Shown here piece by piece: positions 1 to 7,680 of a DNA stretch of 16,406 nucleotides. Source of the stretch: Acholeplasmatales bacterium (GTDB lineage: Bacteria; Bacillota_I; Bacilli_A; Acholeplasmatales; Anaeroplasmataceae); NCBI GenBank assembly GCA_016288675.1, contig JAEELC010000015.1, positions 1-16,406 of the forward strand, in the 5' to 3' direction. The position numbers were made by a program, and so were the translations under genes. The notes beneath the pieces were generated by a model. It was not told the DNA's origin and did not search any database. It was given only the letters and a program-made list of their open reading frames with translations. The first letter of the stretch is position 1. Each line of letters opens with the position of its first letter.

Positions 1-567
1 ACCAGCAAGTACATCAGTAAAATAATGAACAGCTAGAATTAAACGAGTAATAGGGACTATAATCATTATTAATGCAAATACAACATTTAAAGAAATTCTT
101 AATTTTGAATTTAATTTAAAATCATGTAGCATATAAATTCCCCAAGAGAAGCTATATGCTGATAGCATTGAATGTCCTGAAGGGAATGAATATCCGCATT
201 CATTTACCCAAAAATAATCTTGGTCTGGTCTAAAACGGCAAATACCTGATTTTATTCCTTTATTTAATACTACAACAAGACAAGCACCTAATAAATATGC
301 TAAAGCTTTATAATTACCTTTATATAATACAAGTATTGCAATAGTAGCAATTACAAAGAAGATAGCACTTCCTGCTTGAGTAAATATTAATGCAAATATA
401 TTAATAAATCCATTTTTATTTCCTCTATGATTAACAAAGAAATCATGAATTGTGTTATCAATTGAAAGTGGAGCACCTGATGCATTTGTAACACATATAA
501 ATAAAAAAACAAAAAATAAAAAACTTAATACTAGTCCAGCTAGCCAATATAAATTTTTATGTTTCAT
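1..567 (-). CDS. PAP2-family membrane phosphatase, C-terminus cut by window edge
   Basis: My minus-strand translation starts at the ATG at 567 and stays open to base 1, giving 189 residues. It shows the three PAP2 phosphatase motifs in order: K-x6-RP (KSGICRFRP, about residues 119-127), PSGH (about 140-143), and a third motif TRLILAVHYFTD (R-x5-H-x3-D, about 175-186) with Thr where Ser is usual. The conserved residues form the phosphate pocket, with the two His as acid/base and nucleophile. Several hydrophobic segments, including one at residues 8-27, mark a polytopic membrane protein. Family members dephosphorylate lipid phosphates such as undecaprenyl pyrophosphate or phosphatidylglycerol phosphate; the substrate cannot be read here. 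Only roughly the last 15-30 residues should be missing. It is divergent from the ABC operon. Next to a bacitracin-type ABC pair an undecaprenyl-pyrophosphate phosphatase would make sense, but that is inference. Confidence 0.9.
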   Translation of the reverse strand, partial: MKHKNLYWLAGLVLSFLFFVFLFICVTNASGAPLSIDNTIHDFFVNHRGNKNGFINIFALIFTQAGSAIFFVIATIAILVLYKGNYKALAYLLGACLVVVLNKGIKSGICRFRPDQDYFWVNECGYSFPSGHSMLSAYSFSWGIYMLHDFKLNSKLRISLNVVFALIMIIVPITRLILAVHYFTDVLAG

Positions 568-590
568 ATAACCACCAACCTAACGATAAT

Positions 591-599
591 ATTTTAGCA
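591..599 (-). promoter_or_regulatory. possible extended -10 promoter for the PAP2 gene
   Basis: On the minus strand TGCTAAAAT reads as an extended -10 (TGnTAAAAT) about 25 bases upstream of the PAP2 start codon. No good -35 lies 17 bases further upstream, where the sequence is TTTTTA. It is the best candidate in the divergent gap but is weak. Confidence 0.3.
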
Positions 600-602
600 T
601 AG

Positions 603-624
603 TTTTCTTTTTTTAAAAAGAAAA
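603..624. repeat. A/T palindrome in the divergent intergenic region
   Basis: TTTTCTTTTT (603-612) and AAAAAGAAAA (615-624) are perfect 10-base inverted arms around TT. The element sits between the divergently transcribed PAP2 and ABC genes. It could be an operator, a weak hairpin or simply a poly-A/T feature of an AT-rich genome. Confidence 0.5.
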
Positions 625-665
625 TATGTTATTTTTCATAAATTCTACATCATTTTTATTTCATT

Positions 666-676
666 TATAATATAAT
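666..676 (+). promoter_or_regulatory. candidate -10 region for the ABC-GGDEF operon
   Basis: Two overlapping TATAAT hexamers (666-671 and 671-676) lie 33-43 bases before the start codon at 709, followed by an AAGGAG ribosome binding site at 696-701. The -35 region (TTCTAC at 643-648 for the first box) matches poorly. Confidence 0.4.
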
Positions 677-708
677 AAAAATATAACAAGTGAAAAAGGA
701 GAACAAAT

Positions 709-1593
709 ATGGAAAATATAATCGAAACCAATAATTTATGCATGTCTTTTGGTCAAAAGAAAGCATTAGATAATGTTAATCTTCATGTTAAAAAAGGTGA
801 AATATATGGTTTTGTTGGTGAAAATGGTGCTGGTAAAACCACAACTATGAAAATTATTTTAGGATTACTTGAACAAACTAGTGGTGAAGTATTAATTAAT
901 GGTAATACTAATCTAGATTCACAAAGAAAAAGTATTGGAGCCTTAATTGAAGCTCCAGGTCTTTATTTAAATAAAACTGCAAGAGATAATCTTGAATTAT
1001 TTACTTATTTATTTGGTGGAGATAAGGAAGCAATTCCTTCACTTTTAAAAAAAGTAGGTCTTGATAATACAAATAATAAGAAGGTTGGACAATTTTCTTT
1101 AGGTATGAAGCAAAGACTTGGTATTGCTGTATCTTTAATTGGTAATCCCGATATTCTTATTTTAGATGAGCCAATTAATGGATTAGATCCAAAAGGTATT
1201 TTGGAAATGCGTAATCTATTTAAATCTTTAAAAGAAGAAGGAAAGACTATTTTAATTTCTTCTCATATTTTAACAGAACTTGCAAAAATAGCTGATAGAT
1301 TTGGTATTATTCATAATGGCGTTCTTGTTAAGGAAGTTTCAAGTGAAGAAATTAGTACTGAACAAAAAGCTTGTATTTTTAAGGTTAGTGATGTTTCAAA
1401 AGGCATTGAAATATTAAAAGAAGCTAATATTTTAAATAAATACGATGTCTTAGATGATAAATTAAGAATTTATTATCCTTTTGATAAGAAAAATACTATT
1501 AAGTATTTAATTAATAATGATGTTTTAATTGAATCAATTATTGATGAACATATCGATGTAGAAAACTACATCGTTAATAAGATGGAGGCTTAA
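709..1593 (+). CDS. ABC transporter ATP-binding protein, bacitracin/lantibiotic (BcrA) type
   Basis: Cytoplasmic ATPase subunit of an ABC exporter, 294 residues, normal for the family. Visible motifs: Walker A GENGAGKTT at 37-45, signature SLGMK at 130-134, Walker B LILDEP at 150-155, D-loop GLDP at 158-161 and H-loop His186 in SSH. The Q-loop position reads GALIEAPGLY (77-86), with Glu where most ABC ATPases have Gln. I associate this with the BcrA-like subfamily, which exports or confers resistance to bacitracin or lantibiotics. The tail after about residue 220 is a typical accessory region. AAGGAG lies 7 bases before the ATG. The permease follows after 2 bases and a GGDEF gene after that, so the three are likely one operon. 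The substrate is unknown; lipid II-directed peptides are the family's usual targets. Confidence 0.93.
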   Translation: MENIIETNNLCMSFGQKKALDNVNLHVKKGEIYGFVGENGAGKTTTMKIILGLLEQTSGEVLINGNTNLDSQRKSIGALIEAPGLYLNKTARDNLELFTYLFGGDKEAIPSLLKKVGLDNTNNKKVGQFSLGMKQRLGIAVSLIGNPDILILDEPINGLDPKGILEMRNLFKSLKEEGKTILISSHILTELAKIADRFGIIHNGVLVKEVSSEEISTEQKACIFKVSDVSKGIEILKEANILNKYDVLDDKLRIYYPFDKKNTIKYLINNDVLIESIIDEHIDVENYIVNKMEA

Positions 1594-1595
1594 TT

Positions 1596-2396
1596 ATGAA
1601 AAGAATAATCGTTTTTGAATTCAAAAAATTATTTAAGTCAGTTCCATTCTATGTAATTCTTGGTATTTGTTTAATTATTACATTATTAAATGTATCAATT
1701 GTTTCAATTGTTCAAAATATTGGTTACCAGGTTTTTGATGACACTACAAAAAAATATGTAACAGTATATAATGATTATCAAATGCTAAAGAATGTTTCTT
1801 CAGGTATCATTTCTTTAATATCTATGATTTCATTATTATGGTTGATATTTATTGCAATCTTTAATTCTGAAGATTATAGATTTGATACTATTAAAACTAT
1901 AAAAGGTCGAGGTTTTAATAATACTAATACATATTTAGCAAAATATGTTGTTTCCTTAGTTGCAATCTTATTAATTACAGCAATTTGCATATTGCTTTAT
2001 GTCGCTGGTTTAAATTTACTAATTAAAAATAAAGCATTTGAACCTAATGATAATTTAGGTTTTGAAATAATAGGTATTATTTTAATGCCATTCTTAATTC
2101 ACGCATTCTATTATTTTTTAACAAGCCTAAAGCATACTATCGCTTTAGGAATTGTACTTGGAATTGCTATTCCTAGTGTTGCTTCATTATTTTTAGTTAT
2201 TATTACAGCTGTTTTAAGTGCTAATCATGTACAAAACGTACCTACTTTAACTAATTATTTAATTGATGATTTATCTTCATTACTTCTTAGTGAAAATAAA
2301 AGTGAAAGAATTCAATTCTTTGCATTCTATATAATATATTTAGTTAGTTTAGATGCTGGTAGTTATTTCTTATCGTTAAGAAAAAATATTATCTAG
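1596..2396 (+). CDS. ABC-2 type transporter permease
   Basis: This 266-residue hydrophobic protein should be the membrane partner of the ATPase just upstream. I see about six hydrophobic segments, near residues 17-40, 68-90, 113-138, 155-175, 180-208 and 240-258. A polar extracytoplasmic loop follows the first segment, as in BcrB/ABC-2 family permeases. The ribosome binding site GGAGG (1584-1588) lies inside the last codons of the ATPase gene and only 2 bases separate stop from start, so the pair is probably translationally coupled. Family membership rests on topology and context, because these permeases are poorly conserved in sequence. The stop is TAG. Confidence 0.85.
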   Translation: MKRIIVFEFKKLFKSVPFYVILGICLIITLLNVSIVSIVQNIGYQVFDDTTKKYVTVYNDYQMLKNVSSGIISLISMISLLWLIFIAIFNSEDYRFDTIKTIKGRGFNNTNTYLAKYVVSLVAILLITAICILLYVAGLNLLIKNKAFEPNDNLGFEIIGIILMPFLIHAFYYFLTSLKHTIALGIVLGIAIPSVASLFLVIITAVLSANHVQNVPTLTNYLIDDLSSLLLSENKSERIQFFAFYIIYLVSLDAGSYFLSLRKNII

Positions 2397-2408
2397 AAAG
2401 GATTAGCT

Positions 2409-3725
2409 ATGGAAAAGACAGAACATTTAATTAATTTAATGCATTCTGTGATTTCTAATAAATTTGAGCTTATATTAAGCGTCGAAAAAGGAAGTCATTC
2501 GGTTTACAAGGTAATTGAAAATAATAATTTAAAAAATCCAATGGCTCCTTTGGATAAAGTGGGAGACTACTGTGATTTTTTAAATAATTATGTTTTTAAA
2601 TTTTTAGTAGATAATACTAAATCTGTTCAAAAGAGATTTTATTTTGAAGAAGTATTTAAGTATTTATCTCCAGGTTATGAATATTCATTTACATATGATT
2701 TTAAAGTAAAGGACGAAACTCTTAATAAGCGTTTCGCCTTCTACTATATTAATGAAAATGAATTTGTATTATTAATAGAAGATTATACAAAATATAAATT
2801 AGAAAATTTAGAAAACTCTTTACGTTCTATTGATAACAAAGCTTTAATATATCAAATAAGAAATGATAAATTGTGTTATCATTTAGAATATTGTTCTAAA
2901 AGCTTAGCTCGTTTTTTAGATTTAAAATATGAAGAATTAGTTTCTTTATTAAAAAAGAATCATCCATTTAATTATATTGATCCTGAAAGCTTAAACCAAA
3001 TGGGAGAAGTATTATTTGGAAATGAAGTAGAAAATTTTAAACATTCATTTCTTGTTAAATTAAATACGAAATTTAAAAAAGATATCTATGTTAGACTTAA
3101 TGCTACATATTTTTCTCTTTATAAAAAGCTTTATGTTTATGTTTCCTTTGATGATGAAACAGAGCTTGTTAAATCTCGTACTTTGTCTGAAACTATTCAC
3201 GCCATTAAAAATGAAAATGATGCATTAGATAGAGAGAATAAAACTGACGCTTTAACAGGACTTGGAAATGAAACTAAATATACAATGCTTGTTAAAGAAA
3301 TCCAAAAGAAGATGGAACTTGGATTTAAAGATATAGGTATTATTGTATGTGACGTTAATGGTGTTAAGGTTACAAATGATAAATATGGTCATCATTTCGG
3401 ATGTCATATGATTGTTACTGCTGGACATAATTTTCCTATGTATTTTAAAGAAAGTGAACTTTTCCATATTGGTGGAGATGAATTTGTAATAATTGTTTTA
3501 GGAAAAGATTATCAAAACATTGATGAAATTGTTTCTCGTATTAGAAATGTTTTAGAATATCAACCTATGACTTTTGAGAATATAAATTTACATTTAAGCG
3601 TTGCTGTAGGTTATTCTAAATATAAAGAAAGTGATACATATCATTCATTATTCCAAAGAGCGGATGACAATATGTATGAAGAAAAGATTCGTATAAAAAC
3701 TATACATAATATTCCTCTACGTTAA
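2409..3725 (+). CDS. PAS-like/GGDEF diguanylate cyclase
   Basis: The C-terminal half (about residues 275-435 of 438) is a GGDEF domain, expected to make cyclic di-GMP from two GTP. It shows DALTGLGN at 280-287, DVNGVKVTNDKYGHHFG upstream of the active site, an intact GGDEF at 355-359, and a final RADDNMYEEK. No RxxD inhibitory I-site precedes GGDEF; the equivalent stretch reads KESE. The usual GD-x-L after YGHxxG is GCHM, and the Arg usually just before the GGDEF motif is His. The N-terminal 270 residues have no membrane segment and look like a PAS-type sensor (about 145-255) plus an unassigned region. A helical stretch (about 255-278) probably links to the cyclase. It starts 12 bases after the permease with its own GAAAGGAT site, so it likely belongs to the ABC operon. 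The signal is unknown. Confidence 0.9.
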   Translation: MEKTEHLINLMHSVISNKFELILSVEKGSHSVYKVIENNNLKNPMAPLDKVGDYCDFLNNYVFKFLVDNTKSVQKRFYFEEVFKYLSPGYEYSFTYDFKVKDETLNKRFAFYYINENEFVLLIEDYTKYKLENLENSLRSIDNKALIYQIRNDKLCYHLEYCSKSLARFLDLKYEELVSLLKKNHPFNYIDPESLNQMGEVLFGNEVENFKHSFLVKLNTKFKKDIYVRLNATYFSLYKKLYVYVSFDDETELVKSRTLSETIHAIKNENDALDRENKTDALTGLGNETKYTMLVKEIQKKMELGFKDIGIIVCDVNGVKVTNDKYGHHFGCHMIVTAGHNFPMYFKESELFHIGGDEFVIIVLGKDYQNIDEIVSRIRNVLEYQPMTFENINLHLSVAVGYSKYKESDTYHSLFQRADDNMYEEKIRIKTIHNIPLR

Positions 3726-3738
3726 TGAAAATTTGTTC

Positions 3739-3767
3739 TTTACAAACACTTAAAGAAAGAGTATAAT
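3739..3767 (+). promoter_or_regulatory. sigma-A-like promoter for the MATE gene leader
   Basis: TTTACA (3739-3744), a 17-base spacer and TATAAT (3762-3767) form a near-consensus promoter just after the GGDEF stop codon. Transcription would begin near 3774, about 100 bases before the MATE start codon. The transcript would pass through the hairpin-plus-U-run at 3815-3846. The -10 lies inside the left arm of the inverted repeat at 3759-3803. Confidence 0.6.
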
Positions 3768-3803
3768 TCTTTTGGTCAAAAAAGACCCTATTTAATTATA
3801 CTC
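3759..3803. repeat. nested inverted repeat over the promoter
   Basis: GAGTATAATT (3759-3768) and AATTATACTC (3794-3803) are perfect 10-base inverted arms. Between them GGTC-A6-GACC (3774-3787) forms a second, smaller dyad. The left outer arm contains the -10 box of the promoter at 3739-3767. The layout suits either a repressor operator or a folded RNA in read-through transcripts from the upstream operon. Confidence 0.6.
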
Positions 3804-3814
3804 AATATTTTTAT

Positions 3815-3846
3815 AAACTTTTGCTTGTGCAAAAGTTTTATTTTTT
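3815..3846 (+). terminator. Rho-independent terminator between the GGDEF and MATE genes
   Basis: AAACTTTTGC (3815-3824) pairs perfectly with GCAAAAGTTT (3829-3838) across a TTGT loop, followed by TATTTTTT. It can end the ABC-GGDEF operon. If the promoter at 3739 is used, it would also sit inside the MATE leader and could act as an attenuator. A possible second start site (TTGTGC at 3825-3830, 17 bases, TATATA at 3848-3853) would bypass it. Confidence 0.75.
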
Positions 3847-3876
3847 ATATATAATAAATTTAGAAAGGATGAAACT

Positions 3877-5169
3877 ATGAATATTAAAGAAAGATTTTTT
3901 AAATTTGTATTTCCATCAATGATATCTAGTTTCATTCTAGGTACATTTACAATTATAGATGGACTTTTTATTGGACAAAAAGTAGGAGATAGTGGTCTTG
4001 CTGCTATTAATTATGCATATCCTGTTACTGCCTTTATTCAAAGCGTTGGTTTTGGTGTAGGTATTAGTGGTTCTATTTTAATTAGTATTGCTCAAGGCAA
4101 AAAAGAAGATGATAAGAAATATATTTTTAATACTTATGTAGCATTATTTATATCAATTATTATCATGATGCCTTTATTTTTTATAATTGAAACGCCTTTA
4201 TTACGTTCTTTTGGCGCAAGTAATGACACATTAAAGCTTGCAAAAGAATATTATCATTCAATTATTTGGGCTACAAGTGTACAAGTTTTAAGCCAAGGCT
4301 TAATTCCTATTATCAGAAATCATTCAAAGAATAAAACTGTAATGATTGGATTAATATTAGGATTTGTATCTAATTTAATTTTAGATTACATCTTTATTTA
4401 TCCCCTAAATATGGGACTATATGGTGCTGCAATAGCGACAAATACTAGCCAAGCTATAACTACCTTATTTTGTGTAATTGTTTTATGCCAAAAAGAATTT
4501 AGAACTAAATTCATTTTTGATTTTAAATTAATCTTAAAAATCTTTTTAGGATTAATATCTCCTTTTGGAGTATCTTATTCTAGTAATATAGTATTGATTA
4601 TTATTAATAAAGCGTCTTCACAATATGGTGACGCTTTAGTTGCTGCTTATACTGCAACAAGCTATGTTACTTATATTGTACAAAAGCTAATTCAAGGTGT
4701 TGGAGATGGTGTACAGCCTTTATTATCTTATTCCTATGGAAATAAGAATAAAAAGGATATAAAAGCATTTGTTAAATTATCTTTAATTGTTACAATATCT
4801 ATTTCTTTAATATCTATGGCAGTTACTATATCTTTAAGAAATCAAATTTCTAAAGGATATGGATTATCTAGCCAAGCTCAAATATATTATTCTAAATTAA
4901 TTATATTCTTTAGTATATCCTTTATTTTTCAAGCCTTTATGCGTCTATTTATGTCTTATTTTTATTCTATTAAAAAAGATATTTATAGTATGATTATAGT
5001 TTATGGTGAACCATTAATAGATTTAATAATAGTTTTAATATTACCTAATTTTATAAATGAATATGGTATTTATATTACTATGCCGTTATCAAATTTTATA
5101 TTAATGATAATTTCATTTGTATTATTTATAAAATCTGAAAAACATTTAAGCAAAGAATTTGAATGTTAG
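3877..5169 (+). CDS. MATE-family multidrug efflux transporter
   Basis: This is a 430-residue protein made almost entirely of about 12 hydrophobic segments, as expected for MATE exporters (usually 430-460 residues). These expel drugs and organic cations in exchange for Na+ or H+. Typical family features are the N-terminal FKFVFPSMISSFILGTFTIIDGLFIGQKVGDSGLA-type stretch (about residues 8-42). Segment 5 starts near residue 150 with NHSKNKTVMIGLILGFVSNLILDYIFIYPLNMGLYGAA-type sequence, also characteristic. It most resembles the MepA/NorM-like branch; the substrate cannot be inferred. AGAAAGGAT (3862-3869) precedes the ATG. The last codons and TAG stop overlap the promoter of the next gene. Confidence 0.92.
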   Translation: MNIKERFFKFVFPSMISSFILGTFTIIDGLFIGQKVGDSGLAAINYAYPVTAFIQSVGFGVGISGSILISIAQGKKEDDKKYIFNTYVALFISIIIMMPLFFIIETPLLRSFGASNDTLKLAKEYYHSIIWATSVQVLSQGLIPIIRNHSKNKTVMIGLILGFVSNLILDYIFIYPLNMGLYGAAIATNTSQAITTLFCVIVLCQKEFRTKFIFDFKLILKIFLGLISPFGVSYSSNIVLIIINKASSQYGDALVAAYTATSYVTYIVQKLIQGVGDGVQPLLSYSYGNKNKKDIKAFVKLSLIVTISISLISMAVTISLRNQISKGYGLSSQAQIYYSKLIIFFSISFIFQAFMRLFMSYFYSIKKDIYSMIIVYGEPLIDLIIVLILPNFINEYGIYITMPLSNFILMIISFVLFIKSEKHLSKEFEC

Positions 5170-5187
5170 TTAAATATAACTTATAAT
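5159..5187 (+). promoter_or_regulatory. sigma-A-like promoter for the glutathione peroxidase gene
   Basis: TTGAAT (5159-5164), a 17-base spacer and TATAAT (5182-5187) form a strong promoter overlapping the end of the MATE coding sequence. The start codon at 5212 follows 24 bases after the -10, giving a short leader with GGAGG at 5200-5204. Confidence 0.7.
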
Positions 5188-5211
5188 CAAATCATAAATG
5201 GAGGTTTATTT

Positions 5212-5751
5212 ATGATATATGATTATAATTTAGAAAAGCCAAATGGTGATATTGTATCTTTAAAAGAATACAAAGGTAAAGTCTTTTTAGTTGTTAATAC
5301 AGCAACTGGTTGTGGTTTTACACCTCTTTATAAGCCATTAGAGGAGATGTATGAAAAATATCATGAACAAGGATTTGATATTATTGATATTCCTTGTAAT
5401 CAATTTGCTGGTCAAACACCTGGTACAGATGAAGAAATTCATGAATTTTGTACATTAAAATATAATACTAAATTTCCTCAATACAAAAAGAGTGATGTAA
5501 ATGGTGAAAATGAATTACCTTTATATACATTCTTAAAGAGTGAAAAGACATTTGTATCATTTGGTAAAGGTCCTAAAGCGTTAGCTATGTCTATATTACT
5601 AAAGAAAATTGATAAGGATTATAAAAATAATTCAAATATTAAATGGAATTTTACAATTTTTTTAGTTGATAGAGATGGTAATGTTGTTGAACGCTTTGAA
5701 CCTACAGCTAATATGAAGAATGTAGAAAAAGCTGTTAAAGCCTTATTATAA
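5212..5751 (+). CDS. glutathione peroxidase-family thiol peroxidase
   Basis: A 179-residue peroxidase of the GPx/BsaA family, which reduces hydrogen peroxide and organic or lipid peroxides in the cytoplasm. The peroxidatic residue is Cys34 (NTATGCGFTP), not selenocysteine. Gln68 (FAGQ) with Trp145 and Asn146 (KWNFT) completes the catalytic tetrad. Cys62 (PCNQF) and Cys80 (EFC) are also conserved; Cys80 is at the resolving position of thioredoxin-dependent members. Bacterial and plant family members of this type usually use thioredoxin rather than glutathione. It is about 20 residues longer than short members such as BsaA, through a segment at about 110-142 containing GKGPKALAM. GGAGG sits 7 bases before the ATG. 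It has its own promoter and terminator, so it is probably monocistronic. Confidence 0.94.
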   Translation: MIYDYNLEKPNGDIVSLKEYKGKVFLVVNTATGCGFTPLYKPLEEMYEKYHEQGFDIIDIPCNQFAGQTPGTDEEIHEFCTLKYNTKFPQYKKSDVNGENELPLYTFLKSEKTFVSFGKGPKALAMSILLKKIDKDYKNNSNIKWNFTIFLVDRDGNVVERFEPTANMKNVEKAVKALL

Positions 5752-5785
5752 TAGAAGCGATTACGCTTCTATTTTTTTTCTTTTT
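5751..5785 (+). terminator. Rho-independent terminator after the peroxidase gene
   Basis: ATAGAAGCG (5751-5759) pairs with CGCTTCTAT (5764-5772) across an ATTA loop, followed by a long U-run. The 5' arm begins at the last base of the TAA stop codon. Confidence 0.9.
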
Positions 5786-5789
5786 GTAA

Positions 5790-5795
5790 TATAAT
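5790..5795 (+). promoter_or_regulatory. possible -10 box of the short-chain dehydrogenase gene
   Basis: TATAAT lies 33 bases before the chosen start codon at 5829, immediately after the preceding terminator. The -35 region (TTCTAT at 5767-5772) is poor and lies inside the terminator stem. Confidence 0.4.
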
Positions 5796-5828
5796 ACTTT
5801 TAAATAAAAGAAGAAAAAGGTGATATGT

Positions 5829-6629
5829 ATGAAGACAGTTATAATTACAGGAAGTGCTCGTGGATTTGGTTATGAAATGAGCAAATTATTTTATATTAAT
5901 GGCTATAATGTAGTATTAAATGATATTAATGAAGAAGCTCTTGATAATGCATATAAAAGCTTATTAAGCTTTAATAGTTCAGCTAGATTATTAAAAATTA
6001 AATGTGATGTTACTAATGTAAGTGATATTAGTAATCTTATTGATATTACATTAAAGGAATTTGGTAATATTGATATTTTTATTAATAATGTTGGTGTTAA
6101 TCAAAATTTAAATAAAGTATGGAATTTAACAGATAATGAAATAAATAAGCTAGTTGATATTGATATTAAGGCTACAATACTTGCATCAAGAGAAATTATG
6201 AAGCTATTTATTAAGCAAAATAGTGGTTCTTTATATAATGTATATGGTCTAGGATCTGGAGATGAACAGGTTAAGGGAATGACTATGTATGGAACTACTA
6301 AAAGAGCAATTAGATATTTTACTGAAGGATTAGCAAAAGAGGTAAAGGATTATAATATTACAGTTGGTGCTATTGTACCATCTATTATGGTTACTAATTT
6401 TATGTTCACTTCTCTTGGTGATGACAAGAAAATTGAACTTGATGAGAAGACTAAAAAGATTTATAACATTTTAGGAGATCGTCCTGAAACTATTGCACAA
6501 TTTATGGTTAAACGTATTATAAAGAATAAACGTAAGAATCCTAAGTTTACATTTTTAACTAAAAAGCGTGCAATGTGGCGTTTCTTTAAGGCGTTATTTA
6601 GTAAACGTGATTTATTTAAAGAAAATTAA
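5829..6629 (+). CDS. short-chain dehydrogenase/reductase (SDR family)
   Basis: NAD(P)-dependent oxidoreductase of the classical SDR fold, 266 residues. Visible motifs: cofactor loop TGSARGFG at 7-14, acidic ND at 31-32 after strand 2, CDV at 59-61, NNVG at 86-89 in place of NNAG, and catalytic Tyr154 and Lys158 in YGTTK. The usual catalytic Ser 13 residues before Tyr is Leu141; the nearby Ser is Ser143 in GLGSGD. This GSGD...YGTTKR arrangement reminds me of the NYC1/NOL (chlorophyll b reductase-like) branch rather than FabG. The substrate is unknown. I chose the ATG at 5829 over the upstream GTG at 5820 because AAAAGGTGAT (starting near 5815) is well placed for it. The C-terminus is basic (KNKRKNPKF to FSKRD), which could hold it near membranes. 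Confidence 0.88.
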   Translation: MKTVIITGSARGFGYEMSKLFYINGYNVVLNDINEEALDNAYKSLLSFNSSARLLKIKCDVTNVSDISNLIDITLKEFGNIDIFINNVGVNQNLNKVWNLTDNEINKLVDIDIKATILASREIMKLFIKQNSGSLYNVYGLGSGDEQVKGMTMYGTTKRAIRYFTEGLAKEVKDYNITVGAIVPSIMVTNFMFTSLGDDKKIELDEKTKKIYNILGDRPETIAQFMVKRIIKNKRKNPKFTFLTKKRAMWRFFKALFSKRDLFKEN

Positions 6630-6649
6630 TAATAAAGAAGATTATTTTA

Positions 6650-6658
6650 TGATAAAAT
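6650..6658 (+). promoter_or_regulatory. possible extended -10 promoter of the NdpA gene
   Basis: TGATAAAAT reads as an extended -10 (TGnTAAAAT) 36 bases before the start codon at 6695. No convincing -35 is present. No terminator is visible between the dehydrogenase stop and this point, so read-through is also possible. Confidence 0.35.
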
Positions 6659-6694
6659 AGATATACATTTTTATTTGAAGAAAGAGTGATTTAT

Positions 6695-7678
6695 ATGATA
6701 ATTGCACATGCTTGTTTAGAAATTTTAGATTTTAGAAATTCTACCTTTAAATTTAGTGATAGTGAACTTGATTTTACTAAAGATTTACCAGTAGATTATG
6801 TTAGAAGTATTGTAGAAAAGATTGAAAAGAATTCTAGTAAGCGTGTAGGTACATTTAATGCTGATTCACCTATTGCAAGTCTTTTAAAGACTTATGATTC
6901 TACTAATACTAATTTTGTACAATTTAGTCATGATATTTCTGTATTATTTAGTGACGCTTTAAAGAAAAGCGGTGTACTTGAATCTAAAGATTTACTTACT
7001 ATTGAATATAGAAAGGATGCAGGAGTATATTTAGCATTTGTATTAATTGATAATGGTGAAGCTATTACTCACGAAATATTTGAAGGTAATTCTATTCAAT
7101 TTACTAAAAATATATCTATACTTCCTCAAACATCTACTAAGATTAATACTTTTATGATTGTTAGTATTCCTGATTTAAATTTTTATTCTTGTGAAAAGTT
7201 TAGAGAAATTGATGGTATTAAGCATAAAGTAATTGAAGAAGAAGTCGTTAAAGCGACATTCTTACCTTCAACAAACGAAATCTTTACTGCAGTTAAGCAG
7301 GTTGCATCTAAATTAAGTGATGAATCAGGTAATGATAAGAATGAAATAATTGCTAATGTTAAATCTTATATTGAAAATAATAGTGATAAAGATACTCTAG
7401 ATGTATCTGATTTATGTGACAAGGTATTTGATGATAAGAATGTATCTAATACTATGAAGGATAATCTTGCTAAGCGTGGTGTTACTGATGTATTACCATA
7501 TGAATATCATTTAACAGAAAATAAGGTTAAAAATGCTAAAATCAAATGTGATAATGGTGTTGAAATAGTTGTACCTAATAGCTACTTACAAAATAATGAT
7601 AATGTTGAAATAAGAACTAATTCAGATGGTACTATGACTATTGAAATTAAAAATATTACAAAATTTAGTCCGAGGTAA
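6695..7678 (+). CDS. nucleoid-associated protein, NdpA/YejK family
   Basis: A 327-residue soluble protein close to the usual 330-340 residues of the NdpA/YejK (37-kDa nucleoid-associated protein) family, which bind DNA and are nucleoid-associated. The family signature is the stretch around residues 75-118: FSHDISVLFSDALKKSG, then DLLTIEYRKDAGVYLAFVLID. The C-terminal end reads KIKCDNGVEIVVPNSYL followed by a TMTIEIKNI-type strand, as in Firmicutes members. No signal peptide or membrane segment is present. I chose the ATG at 6695 over a GTG at 6686 because AAGAGTGAT (6682-6690) serves as its ribosome site. The lipoprotein gene follows 2 bases after the stop and takes its ribosome site from the end of this gene, so the two are coupled. 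The role in this pair is unknown. Confidence 0.85.
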   Translation: MIIAHACLEILDFRNSTFKFSDSELDFTKDLPVDYVRSIVEKIEKNSSKRVGTFNADSPIASLLKTYDSTNTNFVQFSHDISVLFSDALKKSGVLESKDLLTIEYRKDAGVYLAFVLIDNGEAITHEIFEGNSIQFTKNISILPQTSTKINTFMIVSIPDLNFYSCEKFREIDGIKHKVIEEEVVKATFLPSTNEIFTAVKQVASKLSDESGNDKNEIIANVKSYIENNSDKDTLDVSDLCDKVFDDKNVSNTMKDNLAKRGVTDVLPYEYHLTENKVKNAKIKCDNGVEIVVPNSYLQNNDNVEIRTNSDGTMTIEIKNITKFSPR

Positions 7679-7680
7679 AT